A stretch of DNA of 19,257 nucleotides from CAZQQU01 sp964595625 (lineage in GTDB: Bacteria; Bacteroidota; Bacteroidia; Flavobacteriales; Flavobacteriaceae): the NCBI GenBank assembly GCA_964595625.1, contig CAZQQU010000021.1:1-19257 (forward strand), in the 5' to 3' direction. Shown piece after piece: positions 1 to 5,566 of the stretch. Position 1 is the first letter of the stretch. Every line of letters starts with the position of its first letter. The notes under the pieces are model-generated. The model searched no databases. It was not told where the DNA came from and saw only the letters and a program-made list of their open reading frames with translations. Position numbers and translations under genes: made by a program.

Positions 1-14
1 AAGCTCCGCTTTGA

Positions 15-74
15 AAATACTACAAACAAAAAAACGCTCAAGCAAGCTTGGCGTTTTTTCTTTTTGTAGTATTT
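15..74 (-). terminator. Long hairpin terminator downstream of tRNA-Arg
   Basis: A long inverted repeat folds the whole stretch. The outer arms AAATACTACAAA (15-26) and TTTGTAGTATTT (63-74) are perfect complements. Inside them A- and T-runs pair, then CGC (35-37) with GCG (51-53), and CAAG (39-42) with CTTG (47-50), around a CAAG loop. T38 is a bulge. Read on the minus strand it lies just 3' of the tRNA, and the inner GC stem is followed by a T-run, as in an intrinsic terminator. It is nearly symmetrical and may terminate in both directions. Confidence 0.75.
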
Positions 75-79
75 ATTCG

Positions 80-153
80 TGACCGCGGGAGGATTCGAAC
101 CCCCAACCCTCAGAGCCGAAATCTGATATTCTATCCAGTTGAACTACGCGGCC
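80..153 (-). tRNA. tRNA-Arg, anticodon TCG
   Basis: The minus strand folds as a 74-nt tRNA. The acceptor stem GGCCGCG (153-147) pairs with CGCGGTC (87-81) with one G-U pair, and the discriminator base is A (80). The anticodon stem TCAGA/TCTGA encloses the loop TTTCGGC, giving anticodon TCG for arginine codon CGA. The T-arm carries the usual GGTTCGAATCC. The 3' CCA is not encoded. It lies 3' of the yqeY gene on the same strand and before a strong terminator. Confidence 0.96.
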
Positions 154-154
154 C

Positions 155-172
155 TTTCCGCGAAAGCGGAAA
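155..172. other. Perfect short hairpin between yqeY and tRNA-Arg
   Basis: TTTCCGC (155-161), GAAA loop (162-165), GCGGAAA (166-172): a perfect 7-bp stem immediately after the yqeY stop and 1 nt from the tRNA 5' end. No T-run follows on the minus strand, so it is a poor intrinsic terminator. It may stabilise the 3' end of the yqeY message or mark the boundary for tRNA 5' processing. Confidence 0.5.
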
Positions 173-173
173 T

Positions 174-626
174 CTATTTTGCTAAAAGATCTTTTACGAT
201 ATTCGAAATGGTCTTACCATCAGCTTTTCCGGCCATTTCCTTAGAGGCTACTCCCATGACTTTTCCCATATCTTGCATGCCAATGGCACCGAGTTGAGTG
301 ATGATACTAGAAACGATTTCTCGAATCTCTTCCATCCCTAATTGTTCCGGAAGGAATTGCTCAATAACCGCTGCTTGTGCGAGTTCGGGTTCGGCTAAGT
401 CAGTTCTATTTTGTTGTTGGTACAACAAAGCACTGTCTTTCCGTTGCTTGACCAGTTTTTGGAGGATTTTAATTTCCTCGTCACTGCTCAATTCCCCAGA
501 GGCACCTTGTTCTGTTTGAGCTAGTAATATAGCCGATTTAATAGCACGAAGGGCTTCCAAAGAAGTAGTATCTTTGGCCTTCATCGCTTCTTTCATCGCG
601 CTCATTACGTTTTCCTGTAATCCCAT
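174..626 (-). CDS. GatB/YqeY domain-containing protein
   Basis: A protein of about 150 residues matching the YqeY family, which shares its fold with the tail domain of the GatB subunit of tRNA amidotransferase. Recognisable parts are the N-terminal amphipathic stretch with MKEAMKAKD, the LRAIKSAI segment, QRKDSALLYQQQNRTDLA, and a C-terminal helical part with MGKVMGVASKEMAGKADG. The biochemical role is not established; tRNA-related binding is inferred from the GatB similarity. The open frame extends eight codons upstream to 650, but a perfect Bacteroidota -7 box occupies 648-655, so the Met at 626 (reading MGLQENVM) is the better start and gives the usual family length. It is co-directional with the tRNA downstream. 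Confidence 0.9.
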   Translation of the reverse strand: MGLQENVMSAMKEAMKAKDTTSLEALRAIKSAILLAQTEQGASGELSSDEEIKILQKLVKQRKDSALLYQQQNRTDLAEPELAQAAVIEQFLPEQLGMEEIREIVSSIITQLGAIGMQDMGKVMGVASKEMAGKADGKTISNIVKDLLAK

Positions 627-647
627 GGATTTTGTTTTTGGGTGGTG

Positions 648-655
648 CAAAGGTA
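648..655 (-). promoter_or_regulatory. -7 promoter box of the yqeY-like gene
   Basis: The minus strand reads TACCTTTG, a perfect match to the Bacteroidota -7 consensus TAnnTTTG, 21 bp before the chosen ATG. No clear TTTG -33 box is found 19 bp further upstream. Its position rules out the longer reading frame start at 650. Confidence 0.6.
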
Positions 656-724
656 GAAAATTTACACGGTATTTTTAAAAATTAAAAACTAAAAATTTTA
701 TAAGTGTTTACTTCTGGGACTTAT

Positions 725-755
725 AAAAAAAATCTCCGCTTTTACAGCGGAGATT
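725..755 (-). terminator. Intrinsic terminator of the T9SS cargo gene
   Basis: AATCTCCGCT (731-740) and AGCGGAGATT (746-755) form a perfect 10-bp stem with a TTTAC loop. On the minus strand the stem is followed by a T-run (the A-run 725-732 on plus). It lies 24 bp past the stop of the T9SS cargo gene. Confidence 0.9.
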
Positions 756-778
756 ATAATTAAAATGAATTGTAAAAA

Positions 779-1588
779 TTATTTGATAACCACTTTTTTA
801 CTAAAGAAATGGCCACTTCCGGTTTTAACCGAAATTAAATATACGCCACTACTCCATGTTTGGGTATTGATAACAATAGGCTGAGCTAAGCTATATTCTT
901 GGTTTAATACGCTTTTACCTAATACGTCAAACAATTGAACTTGAGCAGATTCTTCACCTAGCGAACTTTCAATGGTCAGGGTTTGAGCGGTAAAGTCCGA
1001 AAAGACAGTAATTCCTGAACCAATCCCAATATCATGGATCCCAGTAGTAGTATCTACTGTTAAAGTGATGTCATCCAAACCGACGTTGTGACTGTCGCCA
1101 GCCATTTTTTCGGAATAAAATTCGATGGTATGCGTTCCTGCACTTAGGGTACCTAAGTCAACGACCACCTCTTCGTACATATCAATAATAATGGAACTGT
1201 CCTCCATGGAGAATACTAAATTTCCGTCGATACTTACGTTAAAAATATCGCTTCCATTACCCACCGGTACAACCCACCAAAAACTTAATTCAGCAAGGCC
1301 TTCTTCAGGAACTTCAAAAGTTTGTGAAATGGTACCGATTTCGGCGCTTGCGGTTCCTCCAAACCAAGAGTACCAAGTACCTGAACGAGGAACCATGGGG
1401 CCACCACCGTTTCCACAAGCGGCTACACTACACCAAGTAGTTCCAAAATTGGTTGAAGTAGATGTCCATTCAGCATTATTATTGTTTCCAGAATTTTCTA
1501 ATTCGGTATCTTCTAAAACTTGAGTTTGTGCCATCACAAAAGTGGTAGCCAACAACATCAATACAGTAAAAAGTAATTTATTTTTCAT
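779..1588 (-). CDS. Secreted protein with T9SS type A C-terminal sorting domain
   Basis: 269 residues. Residues 1-20 are a Sec signal peptide (Lys start, Leu-rich core, MA cleavage before Q21). Residues of roughly 60-180 read as a beta-sandwich (MAM or jelly-roll-like): alternating strands, an aromatic FWW segment, and an ending of GLDDITLTV, the acidic closing strand typical of such adhesion or carbohydrate-binding modules. Residues about 190-269 are a Por secretion system tail (TIGR04183 type), with VQLFDVLGKSV, SSGVYLISV and the final KKVVIK. This tail directs export across the outer membrane by the type IX secretion system and is then removed. The ligand cannot be told from sequence. The gene stands alone between its own promoter region and terminator. 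Confidence 0.88.
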   Translation of the reverse strand: MKNKLLFTVLMLLATTFVMAQTQVLEDTELENSGNNNNAEWTSTSTNFGTTWCSVAACGNGGGPMVPRSGTWYSWFGGTASAEIGTISQTFEVPEEGLAELSFWWVVPVGNGSDIFNVSIDGNLVFSMEDSSIIIDMYEEVVVDLGTLSAGTHTIEFYSEKMAGDSHNVGLDDITLTVDTTTGIHDIGIGSGITVFSDFTAQTLTIESSLGEESAQVQLFDVLGKSVLNQEYSLAQPIVINTQTWSSGVYLISVKTGSGHFFSKKVVIK

Positions 1589-1626
1589 AGTTCTAAATTT
1601 TATTGTTAAAATTAAATATAAATTAT

Positions 1627-1634
1627 CAAATATA
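1627..1634 (-). promoter_or_regulatory. Candidate -7 box of the T9SS cargo gene
   Basis: The minus strand reads TATATTTG, a perfect TAnnTTTG match, 38 bp upstream of the ATG. A TTTG lies at 1650-1653 but is only 15 bp away instead of about 19, so the -33 element is uncertain. The surroundings are very AT-rich, which raises the chance of a false match. Confidence 0.4.
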
Positions 1635-1796
1635 ATTTCAAATGTTCTACAAAATTACAAATTTTTATTTGAAATAAGTATTTTCAATCTAAAATTTACT
1701 AATTCACATTATTTAAGCATTATACAGACATGATTTTATTTTATCTACAAGACTTTAGATAGAAAAAGATATATATACTTATATTTTTTAGACTAT

Positions 1797-1836
1797 AAAA
1801 AAATCCCCTAGCAGTATAGTACTCGTAGGGGATTTT
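1797..1836 (-). terminator. Intrinsic terminator of htpG
   Basis: AAAATCCCCTA (1800-1810) and TAGGGGATTTT (1826-1836) form a perfect 11-bp stem with a 15-nt loop. On the minus strand the GGGGA arm runs into seven T (plus A-run 1797-1803). It lies 20 bp downstream of the htpG stop. Confidence 0.92.
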
Positions 1837-1856
1837 CGTAAGTGACTTTATTTTAT

Positions 1857-3764
1857 TTACTTAATCATTTCATAACTGCGTTTGATGAATTCGGTCAACT
1901 CTTCTCCTTTGAGGAGATTTTGCGAAAGCTTAGCCAAATCCAAAGCTTGACTAATCAAGCGCTCTTGCTTCTTTTTGGTTTTGGTTTGTAAGATTTCACT
2001 GAGTAAAGGATGGTTGGTATTCACCACCAGATTATACATTTCCGGGAAATGGCCCATGCCAAACATACCACCGCCCGTTTGGCTCATCTCTTTCATCCGT
2101 CTCATAAATTCGGGTTGGGTAATCATAAAGGGTTGAGCGGTACTGTCCATGGCCTCCAGTTTAACCGTAAATTTATCGGCGGGAATGGCTTCTTCTAGCA
2201 CCTTTTTAAGGGATTCCTTTTCTTCCTCATTGAGTTTAGAAATCACCGGCTCGTCTTTTTTAATTAAATTTTCTAACGCATCGCTATCGACTCGCGCAAA
2301 AGTAATTTTGGGTTTGGTCTCCGCATCGATAGGGGCTTCATTTTCCAGTTTTTGGATTAAATGAGATACGATGGGCGAATCGAGTAACAAGACTTGATAG
2401 CCTTTTTCGTTGGCCTCTCGAATATAGGCATGTTGTGCCTCTGCATCTTTAGCATAGAGTACTACCGTAGTACCATCTTTATCGGTTTGTAACTCTTTGA
2501 TTGTATCAAAAAGTTCGTTAAACGTATAAAACTTTCCATCGGTAGTGGGGTAGAGGGCAAACTTGTGCGCTTTTTCGTAAAATTTCTCCTCCGAGAGCAT
2601 ACCATATTCAATAACGATTTTGATATCGTTCCATTTTTTTTCAAAATCGGCCCTGTTTTCATTAAATAAGGATTGCAGTTTGTCGGCTACTTTCCGGGTG
2701 ATATAACCCGATATTTTTTTTACAGCCCCATCTGCTTGTAGGTAACTTCTCGACACATTTAGAGGAATATCGGGCGAATCGATAACCCCGTGCAGCATGG
2801 TGAGAAACTCGGGAACGATTCCTTCTACATTATCGGTTACAAATACCTGATTTTGGTAAAGTTGGATGCGATCCTTTTGTATCGTCATTTCGGGATTTAG
2901 TTTTGGGAAAAACAAAATACCGGTCAGATTGAAAGGATAATCAACGTTGAGATGAATATTAAATAAGGGCTCGTCCAGCTGCATCGGGTAGAGTTCGCGA
3001 TAAAAAGACAGATAATCTTCCTCTTTTAAATCACTGGGTTGTTTGGTCCAAGCCGGTTGGGGATTGTTGATGATATCATCCACGTCTTTGTACTCGGTTT
3101 TGTAGTCTTCGGGCGCGTCCTCAGGACGAGGCAGGGCTTCTTTTTTGGTACCAAACTTAATAGGCACCGGCATAAATTTGTTGTATTTGACCAGCAATTC
3201 ACGAATACGGTGTTCTTCTAAGAATTCGCTGCTTTCTGCATTGATATGCAAAATAATTTCGGTACCTCTGTCTTGTTTGTCGTGAGTTTCTAAGGTATAT
3301 TCGGGCGAACCATCACAAGTCCAATGGGCAGCCGGCGCTTCGGTGTACGATTTGGTGATGATTTCCACCTTATCCGCCACCATAAATGCCGAATAAAAGC
3401 CGAGTCCAAAATGGCCAATAATACCCGCACTATCTGCGTTTTTGTCTTTGTATTTTTCAAGAAATTCTTCGGCCCCTGAAAAAGCAATTTGATTGATGTA
3501 TTTATCAACTTCCTCGGCCGTCATACCAATCCCTTGATCAATAATATGTAAGGTTTTTTGATCTTTATTAATTTTTACTTCAATCATGGGATTACCATAA
3601 TCTACTTGAGCTTCCCCAATATGTGTCAGGTGTTTGAGCTTGAGGGTAGCGTCGGTGGCATTGGAAACCAACTCGCGTAAAAAGATTTCATGGTCACTGT
3701 ACAAGAACTTCTTAATCAGTGGAAAAATATTTTCAACGGCTACGTTAATACTTCCTTTAGACAT
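1857..3764 (-). CDS. htpG: Molecular chaperone HtpG (Hsp90 family)
   Basis: 635 residues, full length for bacterial Hsp90. The N-terminal GHKL ATPase domain shows LYSDHEIFLRELVSNATDA (the Glu-Asn of helix 1 for ATP hydrolysis and Mg), HIIDQGIGMT (nucleotide pocket Asp; Gln replaces the usual Thr), and GHFGLGFYSAFMV (lid glycines). The middle domain carries GVIDSPDIPLNVSRSYLQ, whose Arg contacts ATP phosphate in the family. The C-terminal part ends in the helical dimerisation region with SEILQTKTKKKQERL. It is a cytosolic, ATP-driven homodimeric chaperone for late folding of client proteins. It is a single gene with its own terminator and no obvious link to the neighbouring CRISPR locus, though HtpG stabilises Cas3 in E. 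coli. Confidence 0.98.
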   Translation of the reverse strand: MSKGSINVAVENIFPLIKKFLYSDHEIFLRELVSNATDATLKLKHLTHIGEAQVDYGNPMIEVKINKDQKTLHIIDQGIGMTAEEVDKYINQIAFSGAEEFLEKYKDKNADSAGIIGHFGLGFYSAFMVADKVEIITKSYTEAPAAHWTCDGSPEYTLETHDKQDRGTEIILHINAESSEFLEEHRIRELLVKYNKFMPVPIKFGTKKEALPRPEDAPEDYKTEYKDVDDIINNPQPAWTKQPSDLKEEDYLSFYRELYPMQLDEPLFNIHLNVDYPFNLTGILFFPKLNPEMTIQKDRIQLYQNQVFVTDNVEGIVPEFLTMLHGVIDSPDIPLNVSRSYLQADGAVKKISGYITRKVADKLQSLFNENRADFEKKWNDIKIVIEYGMLSEEKFYEKAHKFALYPTTDGKFYTFNELFDTIKELQTDKDGTTVVLYAKDAEAQHAYIREANEKGYQVLLLDSPIVSHLIQKLENEAPIDAETKPKITFARVDSDALENLIKKDEPVISKLNEEEKESLKKVLEEAIPADKFTVKLEAMDSTAQPFMITQPEFMRRMKEMSQTGGGMFGMGHFPEMYNLVVNTNHPLLSEILQTKTKKKQERLISQALDLAKLSQNLLKGEELTEFIKRSYEMIK

Positions 3765-3889
3765 AATTATTTACAATTTAAGTTTCACGGTTTTACAATG
3801 TACAACTACGTTTCAAAAAAAATACCAAGGATAGGGAAAGTGACAAGTTGGCATTTTTTTGGTCAAAAACCGGAATGTTAAACTTATGG

Positions 3890-3916
3890 ATTTCCGTAAA
3901 GAGGTTTTGCGGAAAT
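3890..3916. other. Orphan hairpin upstream of the HIRAN gene
   Basis: ATTTCCG (3890-3896) pairs with CGGAAAT (3910-3916), and the stem continues inward as TAAA with TTTG (one G-U), leaving a GAGGT loop. The stem is 11 bp. There is no T-run directly after it on either strand, so a terminator role is not supported. It sits about 60 bp upstream of a predicted promoter. Confidence 0.4.
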
Positions 3917-3977
3917 AGCTCTAATTATTAGCTTTTTTTGGATTATTACGAATCTTTATATGCTGTTTAATGCATTA

Positions 3978-4008
3978 TTTGTGTTTTTTTATCTAATTGT
4001 TACTTTTT
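3978..4008 (+). promoter_or_regulatory. Bacteroidota-type promoter for the HIRAN gene
   Basis: TTTG (3978-3981) is followed after exactly 19 bp by TACTTTTT (4001-4008). This fits TTTG-N19-TAnnTTTG at all positions but the last. It would start transcription near 4014, giving a leader of about 70 nt before the ATG at 4082. Confidence 0.55.
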
Positions 4009-4081
4009 TAGTCATTTTGTGGAAACTCGTAAAATCAGGTGAATATTATGTATTAACTTGCCTTGGAAAAAATCAATTTCA

Positions 4082-4591
4082 ATGAAAAGAACCGATTTCA
4101 TCAAACTAATAGCAGCCGGTAGCGGTAGTTTTTTGCTTCCCGGTGCTATTTCTGCCTCGGAAGATTTGCGTTTCGATTTGCAAGAAGTGGTTATATACGA
4201 CAACTATATACGAGGTATGAAACATTATCGTAATAATTTTGATTTGGAATTACTAAAAGAAGGACTTCCGGTTGTCTTAGAAAGAGAAAGCGAAAACCCG
4301 TACGATGTGTTTGCCGTTAAAGTAATGATAAACGGCAGGAAAGTGGGGTATCTTCCGGCTTATGAAAATGTAGTTTTGGCAAACTTAATGGATAAAGGGG
4401 TGCGTTTAACAGCAGTTATCAGCAACATCAACCGTAAATCTAAAGATCCTTGGTTGATGCAAGTGATGAGTATTCGTATAACCACCCGTTTAATGGTTCC
4501 AATAAATCATTTAAAACTGATTGATTTAACCGAAAAACCCGCTGATGATTCGGTGGATGTGTATCGACAAGGGCCGGAGTTGTTGAGGTAG
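4082..4591 (+). CDS. HIRAN domain protein with N-terminal export signal
   Basis: 169 residues from the Met at 4082 (an upstream Met at 4058 is possible but lies before the signal). The N-terminus MKRTDFIKLIAAGSGSFLLP reads as a signal peptide resembling a Tat signal with KR in place of RR (MKRTDFIK, then a small-residue core and an AISA-like cleavage site). Residues about 55-105 match the HIRAN core: LERESENPYDVFAVKVMINGRKVGYLP, followed by a helix with NVVLANLMDKGVRL. HIRAN domains are best known in helicases, where they bind DNA ends, but stand-alone copies are common in Bacteroidota and their role is unknown. It ends 60 bp before cas6 on the same strand, so readthrough is possible, but nothing shows it belongs to the CRISPR system. 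Confidence 0.8.
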   Translation: MKRTDFIKLIAAGSGSFLLPGAISASEDLRFDLQEVVIYDNYIRGMKHYRNNFDLELLKEGLPVVLERESENPYDVFAVKVMINGRKVGYLPAYENVVLANLMDKGVRLTAVISNINRKSKDPWLMQVMSIRITTRLMVPINHLKLIDLTEKPADDSVDVYRQGPELLR

Positions 4592-4651
4592 GGGAGGACG
4601 ATTTTGAGGATTTTCGTAAATTTAATTAAATGCATAATTTTTTTTTGACAT

Positions 4652-5449
4652 ATGCAATTTAAAATTCAATTAATTAAAGTACAAGGAAAGGTAATACCTA
4701 TTAACTATCCTTATTTGCTAAGCGCTGCTATTTATCGTATCATTTCAAAAGGTGACGAGGAATATGCTAGCTTCTTACATGAAAAAGGGTACGGTAAGGG
4801 TTATAAGTTTTTTACATTTTCGGATTTAAAATTCAAGTACAAAAGAGAAAATGACCGGATGCTACTTTTGGATCCTAAGGTTGAATTCACGGTAAGTTTT
4901 CATCTTCCGGAAGCTTCTCGAACCTTTGTAGAGGGCTTGTTTAAATCTGAGAATATTGTGATTGCCGATAAGAATTCGAAGGTCGTTTTTCAGGTGCAAT
5001 CTATAATTTCTTTGGACAATCCCTTAAAGGAATTTTCCCCTCAGGAATTAATGGAAGTCATCGTAAAACCATCTTCAGCAATCGTGACAGGAATTAAAAA
5101 TGAAAGAGGTCATTACGATTATTTACTCCCCGATGATAAGGAATTTCTTCCGAGTTTAATTTATGGATGGCGCAATAAAATCAGAGATGCTTATGATGTG
5201 GAAACTGCCGAACAGGCGATCCTGAGTATAGAATTGGAATATTATCAAAATCCATTTCGTACGCGATTGGTGCATATTAAATCCGACAGTCAAGCAGCGA
5301 CAAAAATAAGAGGAAGTTTGAATTATAAATTGAAATTACGCGCTGAGCGACGGTTCATCGAACTTTTATTGAACGCCGGATTAGGACTCTATTCTGCGCA
5401 AGGAATGGGCAGTTTGGAGGTGGTGGAGAAAAATGGGGATAAAAATTAA
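4652..5449 (+). CDS. cas6: CRISPR-associated endoribonuclease Cas6
   Basis: 265 residues of the RAMP (double ferredoxin-like) class. It cleaves pre-crRNA within each repeat, leaving an 8-nt 5' handle. Tyr28, His43 and Lys49 have the same spacing (15 and 6) as the Tyr31-His46-Lys52 catalytic triad of Pyrococcus Cas6. FLHEKGYG carries the His. The C-terminus has the Gly-rich loop GLGLYSAQGMGSLEVV diagnostic of Cas6. It is the first gene of the locus and the only repeat nuclease seen, so it should process guides for both the I-B and Csm complexes. The last 15 nt of the gene also form one arm of the guide-RNA element that follows. Confidence 0.95.
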   Translation: MQFKIQLIKVQGKVIPINYPYLLSAAIYRIISKGDEEYASFLHEKGYGKGYKFFTFSDLKFKYKRENDRMLLLDPKVEFTVSFHLPEASRTFVEGLFKSENIVIADKNSKVVFQVQSIISLDNPLKEFSPQELMEVIVKPSSAIVTGIKNERGHYDYLLPDDKEFLPSLIYGWRNKIRDAYDVETAEQAILSIELEYYQNPFRTRLVHIKSDSQAATKIRGSLNYKLKLRAERRFIELLLNAGLGLYSAQGMGSLEVVEKNGDKN

Positions 5450-5494
5450 AACGACATTGTTTCAATTCCAAAAAGGTACGATTAATTTATCCCC
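5435..5494 (-). ncRNA. Candidate mini-CRISPR guide RNA (CreA/CreR-like) between cas6 and cas8
   Basis: On the minus strand, a single CRISPR-repeat-like sequence (5488-5459) ends in the standard handle ATTGAAAC. A spacer-like stretch beginning AATGTCGTTTTAATTTT runs into the end of cas6. A perfect -7 box (TATATTTG, 5506-5499) lies just upstream, placing the RNA start near the GGGG at 5494-5491. The predicted RNA begins GGGGATAAA and, about 60 nt later, reaches TTTATCCCC, so its ends can pair. Guide positions 1-17 match the cas8 promoter (5526-5510) except position 6. Repeat, handle, promoter and match are seen in sequence. That it is transcribed, processed by Cas6 and loaded into Cascade for autorepression is inference from known CreA and CreR RNAs. 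Confidence 0.72.
5459..5488 (-). repeat. Solitary CRISPR-repeat-like sequence
   Basis: Minus strand: ATTAATCGTACC, five T, then GGAATTGAAAC. This has the layout of type I-B/III repeats common in Bacteroidota: a weak internal dyad (ACC and GG around a T-loop) and a terminal ATTGAAAC handle. No second copy was found in the window, so this is not an array. Its first bases (AAATTAATC) may be degenerate compared with the array repeat, which is not visible here. Confidence 0.75.
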
Positions 5495-5498
5495 GTGA

Positions 5499-5506
5499 CA
5501 AATATA
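5499..5506 (-). promoter_or_regulatory. -7 box for the minus-strand guide RNA
   Basis: The minus strand reads TATATTTG, a perfect TAnnTTTG match, 5 bp before the GGGG that would start the RNA. No TTTG is seen at the -33 spacing (minus 5529-5526 reads TCAA). The region upstream of the box overlaps the guide's own target site. Confidence 0.5.
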
Positions 5507-5509
5507 TGT

Positions 5510-5529
5510 AAAATTAAAACTACATTTGA
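5510..5529 (-). promoter_or_regulatory. Predicted guide-RNA target (protospacer plus PAM) in the cas8 promoter
   Basis: Minus strand 5526-5510 reads AATGTAGTTTTAATTTT. The guide after the repeat handle reads AATGTCGTTTTAATTTT: 16 of 17 positions agree, with the mismatch at position 6. From position 18 onward the sequences diverge. The bases 5' of the protospacer are TCA (5529-5527), which differ from the repeat's AAC and are compatible with PAMs reported for some I-B systems. The site covers nearly all of the plus-strand -7 box, so a bound Cascade should block RNA polymerase. Confidence 0.68.
5521..5528 (+). promoter_or_regulatory. -7 promoter box for the cas8 operon
   Basis: TACATTTG matches the TAnnTTTG consensus perfectly and lies 38 bp before the cas8 ATG, predicting a start near 5534. 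The -33 region (5498-5501) is GACA and not TTTG, so the promoter may be weak or need help. The box overlaps the guide-RNA target. Confidence 0.6.
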
Positions 5530-5566
5530 GAATTATTTTATATATTGCGAATGAAACTTTATTATA

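Larger units (their letters stand above)
3765..4081. other. Intergenic region between htpG and the HIRAN gene
   Basis: About 317 bp of AT-rich DNA separating divergent genes. It should hold the htpG promoter (no convincing TAnnTTTG was found on the minus strand), a strong orphan hairpin at 3890-3916, and the plus-strand promoter at 3978-4008. No open frame in it looks protein-coding. Confidence 0.6.

Noticed and set aside
627..650. Longer yqeY start (MHHPKTKS extension).
   Set aside because: A perfect -7 box covers the upstream start, and family members begin at the later Met.
1125..1523. 132-codon open frame on the plus strand opposite the T9SS cargo gene.
   Set aside because: The minus-strand gene has a signal peptide, sorting domain and terminator; the plus frame has none.
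3916..3938. CTAATTATTAG followed by a T-run as a plus-strand terminator.
   Set aside because: The usable stem is four base pairs and no plus-strand gene precedes it.
5459..5494. Reading the solitary repeat on the plus strand, with TTATCCCCGTGAC as its spacer.
   Set aside because: The canonical 8-nt handle ATTGAAAC exists only on the minus strand, and the plus-strand reading gives no match to nearby promoters.
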